Origin: Peribacillus kribbensis DSM 17871
GTDB taxonomy: Bacteria > Bacillota > Bacilli > Bacillales > DSM-1321
Length of the DNA: 64,000 nucleotides
Reading direction: 5' to 3'
Assembly (NCBI RefSeq): GCF_000430765.1
Contig: NZ_KE387241.1
Coordinates: 17,280-81,279, forward strand
Of the stretch, positions 1 to 7,380 are shown piece after piece. The notes under the pieces were generated by a model that ran no database searches, was not told the origin of the DNA, and worked only from the letters and a program-made list of their open reading frames with translations. The first letter of the stretch is position 1. Each line of letters opens with the position of its first letter. A program made the translations under genes and the position numbers.

Positions 1-2
1 GT

Positions 3-818
3 CCGTTAAAGGATGGAGTTATCGCAGACTTTGATATTACCTCCCAAATGCTAAAGCAAATCATGAAAAAAGCCGGCAAAAAACTAGGCTTCTCCATTAG
101 AAAGCCAAATGTAGTCGTTTGCACACCATCCGGGTCCACATCTGTTGAGCGGCGCGCCATCCATGACTCTGTAAAAAGCTGCGGCGCGAAACAGGTCCAT
201 CTAATTGAAGAACCGGTAGCAGCAGCCATCGGCGCCGATCTGCCTGTAGATGAACCAATCGCAAATGTGGTTGTCGACATAGGAGGCGGAACAACAGAGG
301 TAGCCATTATCTCATTCGGAGGAGTTGTTTCCTGCAATTCCATCCGCATAGGAGGCGACCAGCTTGATGAAGACATCGTCCAATATATAAGAAAAAGATA
401 CAACCTCCTTATCGGAGAAAGAACTGCGGAACAAATCAAAATGGAAATCGGATACGGACTTATCGAGCATGACGAACTTTCCATGGAAGTCCGCGGGCGT
501 GACCTGGTTACCGGCCTTCCAAAGACCATCACTCTAAGATCCTATGAAATTCAGGATGCCATCAAAGAATCCCTGCTGCATATTCTAGAAGCCATCAGAG
601 CCACTTTGGAAGACTGCCCGCCGGAACTAAGCGGCGACATCGTCGACCGGGGCGTCATCCTGACAGGCGGTGGAGCACTCCTCAACGGAATCCAAGATTG
701 GCTGAGCGAAGAAATCGTAGTACCAGTCCACCTGGCTCCAAACCCGCTCGAATCCGTAGCCATCGGAACAGGCCGCTCCCTCGACGTCATCCACAAACTG
801 CAAAAAGCAGCGAAGTGA
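3..818 (+). CDS. mreBH: MreBH, actin-like cell-shape protein (5' end outside window)
   Basis: Actin-like ATPase that polymerises under the membrane and directs lateral cell-wall synthesis; in B. subtilis it guides the autolysin LytE. The reading frame is open from the left edge, so the N-terminal phosphate-binding loop is missing. Visible are [11 protein letters not shown] just before the first internal Met, the actin phosphate-2 motif [12 protein letters not shown], the adenosine-site motif [11 protein letters not shown] and the C-terminus [17 protein letters not shown]. From memory these residues match MreBH better than MreB or Mbl, which differ at [10 protein letters not shown] and at the C-terminus. 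No hairpin terminator directly follows the stop; instead the first copy of a structured repeat begins at once and could lie in the 3' UTR. Confidence 0.9.
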   Translation, partial: PLKDGVIADFDITSQMLKQIMKKAGKKLGFSIRKPNVVVCTPSGSTSVERRAIHDSVKSCGAKQVHLIEEPVAAAIGADLPVDEPIANVVVDIGGGTTEVAIISFGGVVSCNSIRIGGDQLDEDIVQYIRKRYNLLIGERTAEQIKMEIGYGLIEHDELSMEVRGRDLVTGLPKTITLRSYEIQDAIKESLLHILEAIRATLEDCPPELSGDIVDRGVILTGGGALLNGIQDWLSEEIVVPVHLAPNPLESVAIGTGRSLDVIHKLQKAAK

Positions 819-1740
819 CCCGAAAAGCGGAGAACGGTGCCTCTCCAGTAAAAAAAATGCTAAAGAAGCATGTTTAGCCATACAATTTAATTACTAGACT
901 TGTTGAGAGGCAGCCATCCGACAAGCATAAGACGAAGCTCCCATGGGAAGTGCTCTTTCTTCCCATGGGAGCTTTGGCTTATGACTCGAGGATGGCAGTT
1001 CGGAGCTGGACACCCGAAAAGCGGAGAACGGTGCTTTTCTAATTTAACTGCTTTTGGCAGAATGAAATCTTACATTTTATAAAAACGCTGACTTATTGAA
1101 AAGCAGCCACCTGAGAGGCATAAGAAAAGCGGCAGCGAAAGGCCGCTTTTTGCCTTTTGGTGGCGATTGGCTTATGACCGAAGGTGGCAGTTCGGAGCTG
1201 GACAACAAGAAAAGCGGAGAACGGTGCCTTCCTAATCAAACTTGGCTAAGAGAAGCTTGATAATCAAACTAATTAAACAACTAGACTTGTTGGAAGGCAG
1301 AGACCCGACAAGCATAAGACGGGCAGGCTGTGAAGCGCTTTTCTTCTCATGGCCTGCTTGGCTTATGACTCGAGGGTCTCAGTTCGGAGCTGGACAACAA
1401 GAAAAGCGGAGAACGGTGCCTCTCCAGTAAAAAAAATGCTAAAGAAGCATGTTTAGCCATACAATTTAATTACTAGACTTGTTGAGAGGCAGCCATCCGA
1501 CAAGCATAAGACGAAGCTCCCATGGGAAGTGCTCTTTCTTCCCATGGGAGCTTTGGCTTATGACTCGAGGATGGCAGTTCGGAGCTGGACACCCGAAAAG
1601 CGAAGAACGGTGCCTCTCCCGTAAAAAAAGTTAAAGAAGAATGATTAGCTATATAATTTAATTACTAAACTTATTGAAAAGCAGCCACCTGAGAGGCTAA
1701 CAGAAGCATGAGCAACCTGAGTAAAGACAAAACTCAGGGA
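819..1740. repeat. Tandem array of ~194-bp structured repeats with covarying stems
   Basis: Five head-to-tail copies. The conserved GAAAAGCGnAGAACGGTGC starts at 822, 1016, 1209, 1401 and 1595, giving spacings of 194, 193, 192 and 194 bp. Copies 1 and 4 are identical over about 200 bp. Each full copy can fold: stem P2 pairs GCCTCTC/GAGAGGC (839-845/905-911), GCTTTTC/GAAAAGC (1033-1039/1098-1104) or GCCTTCC/GGAAGGC (1226-1232/1292-1298). P3 pairs GCCATCC/GGATGGC, GCCACCT/AGGTGGC or GAGACCC/GGGTCTC. P4 pairs the invariant CATAAG/CTTATG. A terminal hairpin differs in each type. GAAC/GTTC closes the outside. Copy 5 joins a type-1 left half to a type-2 right half and is truncated. No protein is encoded. 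The family resembles Bacillus dispersed hairpin repeats such as bcr1 in style; I cannot name it. Confidence 0.85.
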
Positions 1741-1765
1741 ATAGGTAAAAGCTCTACTCTAATCT

Positions 1766-1960
1766 GACATAAATCACCAGATAAGGGATGTAATCCAGAC
1801 AACCAGCAAAAGTTTATGTCCTTCATAGACCGGATAAAGGACATAATCCAGACAGACGGCAGGAGTTTTGTCCTTGATATTTACCCCAGCTATAAATTGG
1901 AGAGCCGATGGAAGTGTGCTTTCTTTCCATCGGCTCTTTTGCTTATTATCAAGGATGCCT
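1766..1960. repeat. 52-bp palindromic repeat locus E with hairpin inserted in a loop
   Basis: GTCC half-sites lie at 1818 and 1870 (52 bp apart), with a degenerate unit one period earlier near 1766 sharing the tail TAATCCAGAC. The 1818 unit is a palindrome with arms TATGTCCTT and AAGGACATA. The 1870 unit has arms TCCTTGATA (1871-1879) and TATCAAGGA (1947-1955) separated by 67 nt that carry a separate strong hairpin (about 1902-1936, arms GAGCCGATGGAA/TTTCCATCGGCTC). That hairpin resembles the terminal hairpin of the neighbouring 194-bp repeats. Confidence 0.6.
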
Positions 1961-1966
1961 GGATAC

Positions 1967-2004
1967 AAAATAAAACCACTGCCCTTAGACAGTGGTTTTA
2001 TTTT
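1967..2004 (-). terminator. Terminator of the lipoprotein gene
   Basis: Perfect stem AAAATAAAACCACTG/CAGTGGTTTTATTTT with an 8-nt loop, directly downstream of the minus-strand lipoprotein gene, with a T-rich tail on that strand. Confidence 0.75.
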
Positions 2005-2008
2005 GTAG

Positions 2009-2515
2009 TTATTGAACTTCAGCAGAAAATGTTGGTGCTACAAGCTTAGCACTTTCAAATGCTTTAGCAAGCTTTTCCTGGCCTTTTTCAAAGGTTGCAT
2101 TGGCTGCATCAAGGGATGGTGCGTCCTTTTTCAGCTCATCTGCTTTAGCCTGATAAGAATCTGCAAAGTCTTTTAATGCTTCTTCAAGGTCAGCTTTTTG
2201 GCCTTTTAATTCACTTGGAATCTTGATTCCCTTTAGTTCCTCAGCAACAGCAGCTGCTGAATCGGATGCTTTTTGTCTGTCGGCTGCAGGCGGCGGAGTT
2301 TGAGCTCCTTCGTATGCATTTAGATCGCTGTCTTTTTCATTAACCTTGCCTTTTAGGTTTAAATAGAAATCAAGTAATGTACCTGATACATCTGCTTTCT
2401 CAGTTGTAGCTTCCTTGTCTTTGTTTGCAGAAGCCTTGTCATCGGTTTTGTCTGAGCATGCTGTTAAAGCAAGTGCCAAAGCCAGCGCAGAACCTAGTAA
2501 CCAAATTTTTTTCAT
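2009..2515 (-). CDS. Small secreted lipoprotein of unknown function
   Basis: 168 residues with a clear lipoprotein signal: MKKIW, a hydrophobic stretch and the lipobox LTAC near residue 20, so the mature protein is predicted to be anchored on the outer face of the membrane. The rest is Lys/Ala/Asp/Glu-rich and mostly helical, with a charged linker to about residue 45 and then a helical domain. Strong ribosome binding site GGGGGAT upstream of the ATG. It is a single gene with its own terminator. I do not recognise the family. Small helical lipoproteins of this type are common in Bacillus, but a role cannot be assigned from the sequence. Confidence 0.8.
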   Translation of the reverse strand: MKKIWLLGSALALALALTACSDKTDDKASANKDKEATTEKADVSGTLLDFYLNLKGKVNEKDSDLNAYEGAQTPPPAADRQKASDSAAAVAEELKGIKIPSELKGQKADLEEALKDFADSYQAKADELKKDAPSLDAANATFEKGQEKLAKAFESAKLVAPTFSAEVQ

Positions 2516-2734
2516 GATAATCCCCCTTTTATACCTAAGAGCAGATCAAGCACCTCTACTCCTCTATTTTGGAATTTCCAATGTTTAGAAAATTCCTCCG
2601 ACTTACATAATATCATTAGCCATATACCTAGTAAAGGCAATCTTCAGTAAAATCCCAAAGATTAAATTATATGAAAATTCAGATAAACATTCAATACTTT
2701 TTTGTTTACAGTTAGATTACAATTTAAATTCCCC

Positions 2735-4621
2735 TTATATGAGTTCCTCCATTTGTTCATATAATTTTGCCTGTCTGCTTTCTATTTCCGTTTGCTTATC
2801 ATACAGTCGTTGAAGTGCTTCCAGGCTCTCCTCCGCCTCCATAGACCTCTGAATCTCTTTTAATTCAGCGTCCAGGTGGTCCATTTCCTTTTCAATCATG
2901 CTGACATCCGCTTTTTGAATAATAACAGGAGCAGGAAGTTGATCTGGCATGGTGTTTCTATCTTCTACTTTTGTTCCTTGACTGGCTTTTCTCTGCCTTG
3001 CTTCTTCCATCTTTTTCTTAGCCCAGTCATAATTACCGGTAAATGTGCGGAGGCTGCCATCTTCCAGCCAGCATGTTTTTGAAAACAGCTTATTTAATAA
3101 ATAACGGTCATGGGAAACCGCCAGGATAGTACCGCTGAATTCCTCCAATGCCTCCTCCAGCACTTCACGTGAATCGATATCTAAGTGATTGGTCGGTTCA
3201 TCCAGAATCAGGAGGTTGATGTCCTGATGCATCAGCTGCGCAAGCTTTAGGCGCATCCGTTCGCCTCCGCTCAGCTGTCCAACCTTCTGGAAGACTGCCG
3301 GACCGTAAAAAAGGAACCGCGCCAGTACATGCCTGGCCTCTCCTTCTGTCATCGAAAGGTCTTCTCTGAACGCCTCAATAACTGTTTGCGAAACATTTTG
3401 CATATATAAATGCTGCGATAGATATCCGATTTTAACACTGCTTCCCAGCCTTACTTTTCCACCATCAGCTTCCATTTCCCTTTGAATGATTTTCAGGAGG
3501 GTAGATTTCCCCGAACCGTTTTTCCCTACAATTGCTATACGCTCCTGGAACTGCAGATGCAGATGGATATCCTGGAAGAGAAGGTTTCCGTCAAAGCTTT
3601 TCCAAACCTCCTCCATCACAATAACATCCCTGCCGCTTCTTTCTCCCGACTCAAGGGTCAGCCCGATTTTCCTCCGTTCAAGCACAGGGCGCTTAAGCTT
3701 TTCCATTCTTTCCAGGGCACGTTCCATATTTCTTGCCCTTCTATGCAGTCCTTCATTAGGAGGATTCGCTCTGTTTGCCCACTCTTTGAGCCTTTTTATG
3801 GCTTCCTTCATTTTCTTTATCTTTTTCTGCTGTTCCTGATAGGCCTGGAATTCCTCAAGCAGGCGCGCTTCCTTTTCTTTCATAAATCCAGAGTAGTTGG
3901 CATGGTATACAACCGCTTCACCATCTTCGATATCAATGATTTTCCCCGCAATCTCATCGAGAAAATAGCGGTCATGCGAAATGACAATGGCCGTACCATC
4001 ATATTCCTTTAAGAACTGCTCCAGCCATTCCACTGCATCTATATCAAGATGATTCGTCGGTTCATCCAGCAAAAGCAGTTCAGGTGCTGTTAACAGCAGC
4101 ATACCGAGGCATACCTTAGTCTGCTCTCCTCCGCTTAATTGGGTAAATTCAGACTGCATTAACGGATGAAGCTGTAATCCATTTGCGATTTTCGCTATCT
4201 CAGCGTCCATTTCGTAGCCACCCTGCAGAGTAAACCTTTCCTGGGCGGCTCCGTACTCCTCGATTGCCTTTTCAAGCTTTACTCCTTCTGCAGACTCCAT
4301 CATTTTCTCCAGTTCCTTCATCCTGCCTTCAAGCTTCAGCAAATCACCAAAGGCAGTCCGAAGCACCCCATCAACCTTAATTCCCGCCTCAAACTGTGGT
4401 ATCTGCGCCAAATACCCAACTCTCAGCGACTTCTTCAGGGATATCAAACCCTTGTCAGGTGAATCCGCCCCGGCAATGAGCTTCATGATGGTTGTTTTTC
4501 CACATCCGTTTGGCCCGACTAATCCAATCCGGTCTCTTTCAAGCACCTCAAAAGATAAACTGTCAAAAATGCTGTTCCCTCCATACATCTTCCCTGCCTG
4601 CTGTACACTGCATACAATCAT
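2735..4621 (-). CDS. ABC-F family ATPase, probable ribosome protection or translation factor
   Basis: 628 residues with two ABC ATPase domains and no membrane domain, which is the ABC-F layout. Domain 1 has Walker A GPNGCGKTT (36-44), signature LSGGEQ near 163 and Walker B LLLLDEPTNHLD. A long Lys/Glu/Arg-rich linker follows, corresponding to the P-site tRNA interaction motif. Domain 2 has GKNGSGKST, LSGGERMR and LLILDEPTNHLD. A charged coiled-coil tail closes the protein from about residue 560. ABC-F proteins bind the ribosomal E site; some displace antibiotics that bind the peptidyl transferase centre. It does not match my recollection of YdiF or VmlR. The upstream leader peptide and tandem terminators favour an antibiotic-inducible resistance type, which is inference. 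Confidence 0.85.
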   Translation of the reverse strand: MIVCSVQQAGKMYGGNSIFDSLSFEVLERDRIGLVGPNGCGKTTIMKLIAGADSPDKGLISLKKSLRVGYLAQIPQFEAGIKVDGVLRTAFGDLLKLEGRMKELEKMMESAEGVKLEKAIEEYGAAQERFTLQGGYEMDAEIAKIANGLQLHPLMQSEFTQLSGGEQTKVCLGMLLLTAPELLLLDEPTNHLDIDAVEWLEQFLKEYDGTAIVISHDRYFLDEIAGKIIDIEDGEAVVYHANYSGFMKEKEARLLEEFQAYQEQQKKIKKMKEAIKRLKEWANRANPPNEGLHRRARNMERALERMEKLKRPVLERRKIGLTLESGERSGRDVIVMEEVWKSFDGNLLFQDIHLHLQFQERIAIVGKNGSGKSTLLKIIQREMEADGGKVRLGSSVKIGYLSQHLYMQNVSQTVIEAFREDLSMTEGEARHVLARFLFYGPAVFQKVGQLSGGERMRLKLAQLMHQDINLLILDEPTNHLDIDSREVLEEALEEFSGTILAVSHDRYLLNKLFSKTCWLEDGSLRTFTGNYDWAKKKMEEARQRKASQGTKVEDRNTMPDQLPAPVIIQKADVSMIEKEMDHLDAELKEIQRSMEAEESLEALQRLYDKQTEIESRQAKLYEQMEELI

Positions 4622-4662
4622 GATTTTCCCTCATTTCTAATTGAATAGAATGAAACACAAAA

Positions 4663-4693
4663 AGCCCATGGAAAGATAAAACTTCCATGGGCT
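4663..4693 (-). terminator. Second leader hairpin before ABC-F gene
   Basis: Stem AGCCCATGGAA/TTCCATGGGCT, followed on the minus strand by TTTTTGTG. It ends about 40 nt before the ABC-F start codon. The T-tract is short, so it may act as a back-up terminator or only as a structural element. Confidence 0.6.
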
Positions 4694-4705
4694 CCCAAAA
4701 AAACA

Positions 4706-4729
4706 AAAAGAGGCTTAAGAGCCTCTTTT
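4706..4729 (-). terminator. Leader terminator of the ABC-F attenuator
   Basis: Stem AAAAGAGGCT/AGCCTCTTTT with a 4-nt loop, followed on the minus strand by TTTTGTTTTTTT. It lies between the leader peptide stop and the ABC-F gene, so readthrough would be needed for expression. Confidence 0.8.
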
Positions 4730-4761
4730 CCGCCGTATTTTAAAAGCTGTGAAGAGATATC

Positions 4762-4893
4762 TTACGTTTTATTCCCATATGCAATTCTTAAAAAAGGGCA
4801 GACTTCTCCCTTGGAAAATTGCACATGAAAAATTGCACAGACAATATAAATAAACTCTAAATATTGTTCGCGCATGGGAATAAAACGCTTCAT
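4762..4893 (-). CDS. Leader peptide of the ABC-F attenuator (43 aa)
   Basis: An ATG with an excellent ribosome binding site (GGAGGTG, 6 nt spacing) opens 43 codons, beginning MKRFIPMREQYLEF and ending LRIAYGNKT before TAA. The start of the reading frame (4874-4887) and its end (4765-4778) form a perfect 14-bp inverted repeat, and TGCAATT (4780-4786) can pair with either of two AATTGCA copies (4817-4823, 4831-4837). Ribosome position on the frame would therefore control which leader structure forms. This matches known leader-peptide attenuators of resistance ABC-F and erm genes in arrangement; the inducer is unknown. Confidence 0.75.
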   Translation of the reverse strand: MKRFIPMREQYLEFIYIVCAIFHVQFSKGEVCPFLRIAYGNKT

Positions 4894-4932
4894 CTCTTTC
4901 ACCTCCTTAATAAATTTCTAAATTATGAGATA

Positions 4933-4961
4933 ATTATATCTCTTTTTTCCTATTTTAACAA
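4933..4961 (-). promoter_or_regulatory. Sigma-A promoter of the ABC-F leader
   Basis: On the minus strand -35 TTGTTA (4956-4961) and -10 TATAAT (4933-4938) are separated by exactly 17 nt, about 30 nt upstream of the leader peptide ribosome binding site. Confidence 0.75.
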
Positions 4962-5029
4962 TCATCAATGTTAATGATTTCCTAAAAATAGAAATTTCAT
5001 TCTTTCTGTCAGCACCTCTTGATCACACA

Positions 5030-5061
5030 AAGGCGCAGGACTATATATAGTCCTGCGCCTT
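5030..5061. terminator. 32-bp perfect palindrome after small gene
   Basis: AAGGCGCAGGACTATA and its exact reverse complement lie back to back. It is 30 nt downstream of the 37-codon minus-strand gene. T-tracts on either side are weak, so termination is likely but not certain. Confidence 0.55.
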
Positions 5062-5091
5062 GAGCGACAAGTTCTTTTATCCTCTAGGGCC

Positions 5092-5205
5092 TTATCGATA
5101 TAAAGTATATCGATTATGGACGAGCGTTCCTTTGTTACGCTCAGTATAAATCCCTTGTCGTGCATTGCCAAATACTCCAATTGAAGTCGCTGCTAATCGA
5201 CTCAT
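5092..5205 (-). CDS. Possible small protein, 37 aa
   Basis: ATG with a GAGGGG ribosome binding site 11 nt upstream opens 37 codons starting MSRLAATSIGVFGNA and ending RYTLYR, then TAA. It is basic, with no membrane segment. An alternative longer frame covers the same DNA but reads through the palindrome downstream, so this short frame is preferred. The last codons contain a second small inverted repeat (ATCGATATA/TATATCGAT). I do not recognise the family. Confidence 0.4.
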   Translation of the reverse strand: MSRLAATSIGVFGNARQGIYTERNKGTLVHNRYTLYR

Positions 5206-5404
5206 CGGCTATCAGTCCCCTCGTTTTTTGTATTTCAGCGTTGCCTTATTTATATAGCCGCTGGCAATAAGGTTAAACACATTTATTTAAAATATTTAAT
5301 TTGTCTGAATGAGCTTGATCAAGCGCAAATCATCACTTTTCACTTAGATTTGGTCTGCAGAAATTCCTATTGGAGAAGTATCTACTTTTCCCCCGATAGG
5401 GCTT

Positions 5405-5876
5405 GTCCTTTAGACCCCTGCTAAGGGACAAATCTTTCTTCCACTGGCCGGGTTTTGTCCTTTAGACTCCTGTTAAGAGACAAATCTTTCTTCCACTAGC
5501 TGGGTTTTGTCCTTTAGACTCCTGCCAAGGGACAAATCTTTCTTCCACTAGCTGGGTTTTGTCCTTTAGACCCCTGCTAAGGGACAGAGCTTTCTTCTAC
5601 TAGCTGGGTTTTGTCCTTTAGACTCCTCCTAACGGACAAATTCTTCTTCCGCTGGATAGGGTCTGTCCTTTAAACCCCTGCTAATGGACAGAGCTTTCTT
5701 CTACTAGCTGGGTTTTGTCCTTTAGACTCCTCCTAACGGACAAATTCTTCTTCCGCTGGATAGGGTCTGTCCTTTAAACTCCTGTTAATGGACAGAGCTT
5801 TCTTCCACTGGCCGGGTTTTGTCCTTTAGACTCCTGCTAATGGACAGAGCTTTCCTTCCCTCGATGAGGTATGTCC
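5405..5876. repeat. 52-bp palindromic tandem repeats, locus A (10 units)
   Basis: The tetramer GTCC recurs at 5405, 5457, 5509, 5561, 5613, 5665, 5717, 5769, 5821 and 5873: ten units with a period of exactly 52 bp and no indel. Each unit holds a palindrome of the form TGTCCTTTA-N9-TAAnGGACA followed by a pyrimidine-rich linker (CTTCCACTnGCTGGGTTT). Right-arm variants TAAGGGACA, TAACGGACA and TAATGGACA alternate. No open frame of substance, no cas genes and no T-tracts. Confidence 0.9.
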
Positions 5877-5930
5877 GTTAGAGCCTCTTTCTAAACGATT
5901 TTTCCACTCTCAAAACGAATTTCACTGGGA

Positions 5931-6135
5931 ATCCTTCTATGACTTTTGTTCTGCTTTCCGCCTGAGTTTTTGTCTTGTGAGAGCCTCTCTCTGAACCGTT
6001 TCTTCCACTCTCAAACTAAGTTTTGGTCTTGATACCACTCCTCTGAACCGTTTCTTCCACTCTCAGCCTGAGTTTTGATCTTGAAAGCCCTCCTCTGAAC
6101 CGTTTCTTCCACTCTCAAACTAAGTTTTGGTCCTG
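5931..6135. repeat. Degenerate continuation of 52-bp array A
   Basis: The same linker (TTTCTTCCACTCTCA) and the half-site variants GTCT/ATCT/GTCC continue at 5972, 6026, 6078 and 6130 (54, 52 and 52 bp), but the palindromes have decayed to GGTCTTG...CTGAACC. From 6136 to about 6300 nothing recognisable is seen. Confidence 0.65.
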
Positions 6136-6316
6136 AGACCTCTTCTACCTGCCATTTCTGCAATAACAACAAGTTCCAGCCAGGAGGCTGCAGACCCTTC
6201 CGCCTCCCGACACGTAAATATACCCGGAGCATTCCAGCTTATTTTTGACGTTCTCTCACTTGGGATGATAGCCTTGAATTAGGAGTGAAAATTTATCCAA
6301 TTTGAGGAGTGGTAGT

Positions 6317-7327
6317 ATGCAAAATAAGCAGATTCTTCTTGCAAGCCGTCCAGTAGGGATGCCGGATGAACGTACATTTGAGATCAGGGAGGCAGCCATT
6401 CCTGATCTGTCAGATGGAGAGGTTTTGATTCGTGCTGTATATGTGTCCGTTGATCCCTATATGAGGGGAAGGATGACGGATGCGGAGTCCTATATCGAGC
6501 CCTTTCCTTTAAACGAGGTGATTACAGGCGGTGTGGTCGGACAAATCGAACGGTCTGCATCTCCTGACTTCAATGAAGGAGATTTTGTCATCGGGACATT
6601 GGGATGGCAGGAGTATTCCATTGCAAAGGCGAAGGAAGTCAGAAAGATTGATCCGGCTGCCGCTCCCATTTCCACTCATCTCGGCATTCTGGGGATGCCG
6701 GGCTTAACCGCTTATTTTGGCCTTCTTGATATAGGCAAGCCTCGGGAAGGAGAAACGGTTGTAGTGTCTGGTGCGGCTGGAGCCGTTGGTTCGACGGTAG
6801 GACAGATTGCAAAAATCAAGGGCTGCCGCACGATAGGTATTGCCGGGTCAGATGAAAAAATCAGGTACCTGGTTGAAGATCTCGGATTTGATGATGCGAT
6901 AAATTATAAAACAACTCCTGATCTTCGTGCTGAACTGAAGGAAAAGTGCCCTGACGGTGTTGATATTTATTTTGATAATGTCGGAGGAGAGATTTCGGAC
7001 AAGGTTCATGCCCGGTTAAATCGGCTGGCGAGGGTTCCTGTCTGCGGCGCCATCAGTACCTATAATCTTAAGGAAAGAGATATTGGACCAAGAGTTCAGA
7101 CACTCCTGATTAAAAAGAGTATACTCATGCAGGGCTTTACTGTGGGAGACTATGCAAAGCGCTTTAAGGAAGGCGCTGCTGATCTTGGAAAGTGGCTTGG
7201 GGAAGGCAGACTGAAATATGAAGAGACGGTCCGGGAGGGCTTCGAAAATATTCCCGATGCATTCCTTGATTTATTCCGCGGGAAAAACACAGGAAAACTC
7301 CTGGTTAAGGTAAGTGATCCCAAGTAA
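6317..7327 (+). CDS. yfmJ: NADP-dependent oxidoreductase, YfmJ/CurA type
   Basis: Zinc-independent medium-chain reductase of the leukotriene B4 dehydrogenase / CurA group, which uses NADPH to reduce activated C=C bonds of enones; cytoplasmic. Visible are an N-terminal substrate domain with VSVDPYMRGRM, the nucleotide loop VVVSGAAGAVGSTVGQIAK near residue 150, and YFDNVGG. The zinc-ligand cysteines of alcohol dehydrogenases are absent. 336 residues, close to B. subtilis YfmJ. The start is ATG 6317 behind GAGGAG; an in-frame TTG at 6302 overlaps the ribosome binding site and is rejected. Monocistronic. Confidence 0.88.
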   Translation: MQNKQILLASRPVGMPDERTFEIREAAIPDLSDGEVLIRAVYVSVDPYMRGRMTDAESYIEPFPLNEVITGGVVGQIERSASPDFNEGDFVIGTLGWQEYSIAKAKEVRKIDPAAAPISTHLGILGMPGLTAYFGLLDIGKPREGETVVVSGAAGAVGSTVGQIAKIKGCRTIGIAGSDEKIRYLVEDLGFDDAINYKTTPDLRAELKEKCPDGVDIYFDNVGGEISDKVHARLNRLARVPVCGAISTYNLKERDIGPRVQTLLIKKSILMQGFTVGDYAKRFKEGAADLGKWLGEGRLKYEETVREGFENIPDAFLDLFRGKNTGKLLVKVSDPK

Positions 7328-7342
7328 AGACTTCATAAATAA

Positions 7343-7373
7343 AAGGAGGCAGAATGGTTGATTCTGTCTCCTT
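7343..7373. terminator. Bidirectional terminator
   Basis: Stem AAGGAGGCAGAAT/ATTCTGTCTCCTT between the convergent yfmJ-like and DUF445 genes. Confidence 0.7.
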
Positions 7374-7380
7374 CATTATC

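Noticed and set aside
900..1430. Protein-coding frames of about 60 codons in the 194-bp repeats
   Set aside because: They have no ribosome binding sites, change with repeat type and run through hairpins; the covarying stems explain the sequence better.
5405..6135. CRISPR array
   Set aside because: The repeats have a fixed 52-bp period, but the linkers are as conserved as the palindromes, there are no unique spacers and no cas genes in the window.
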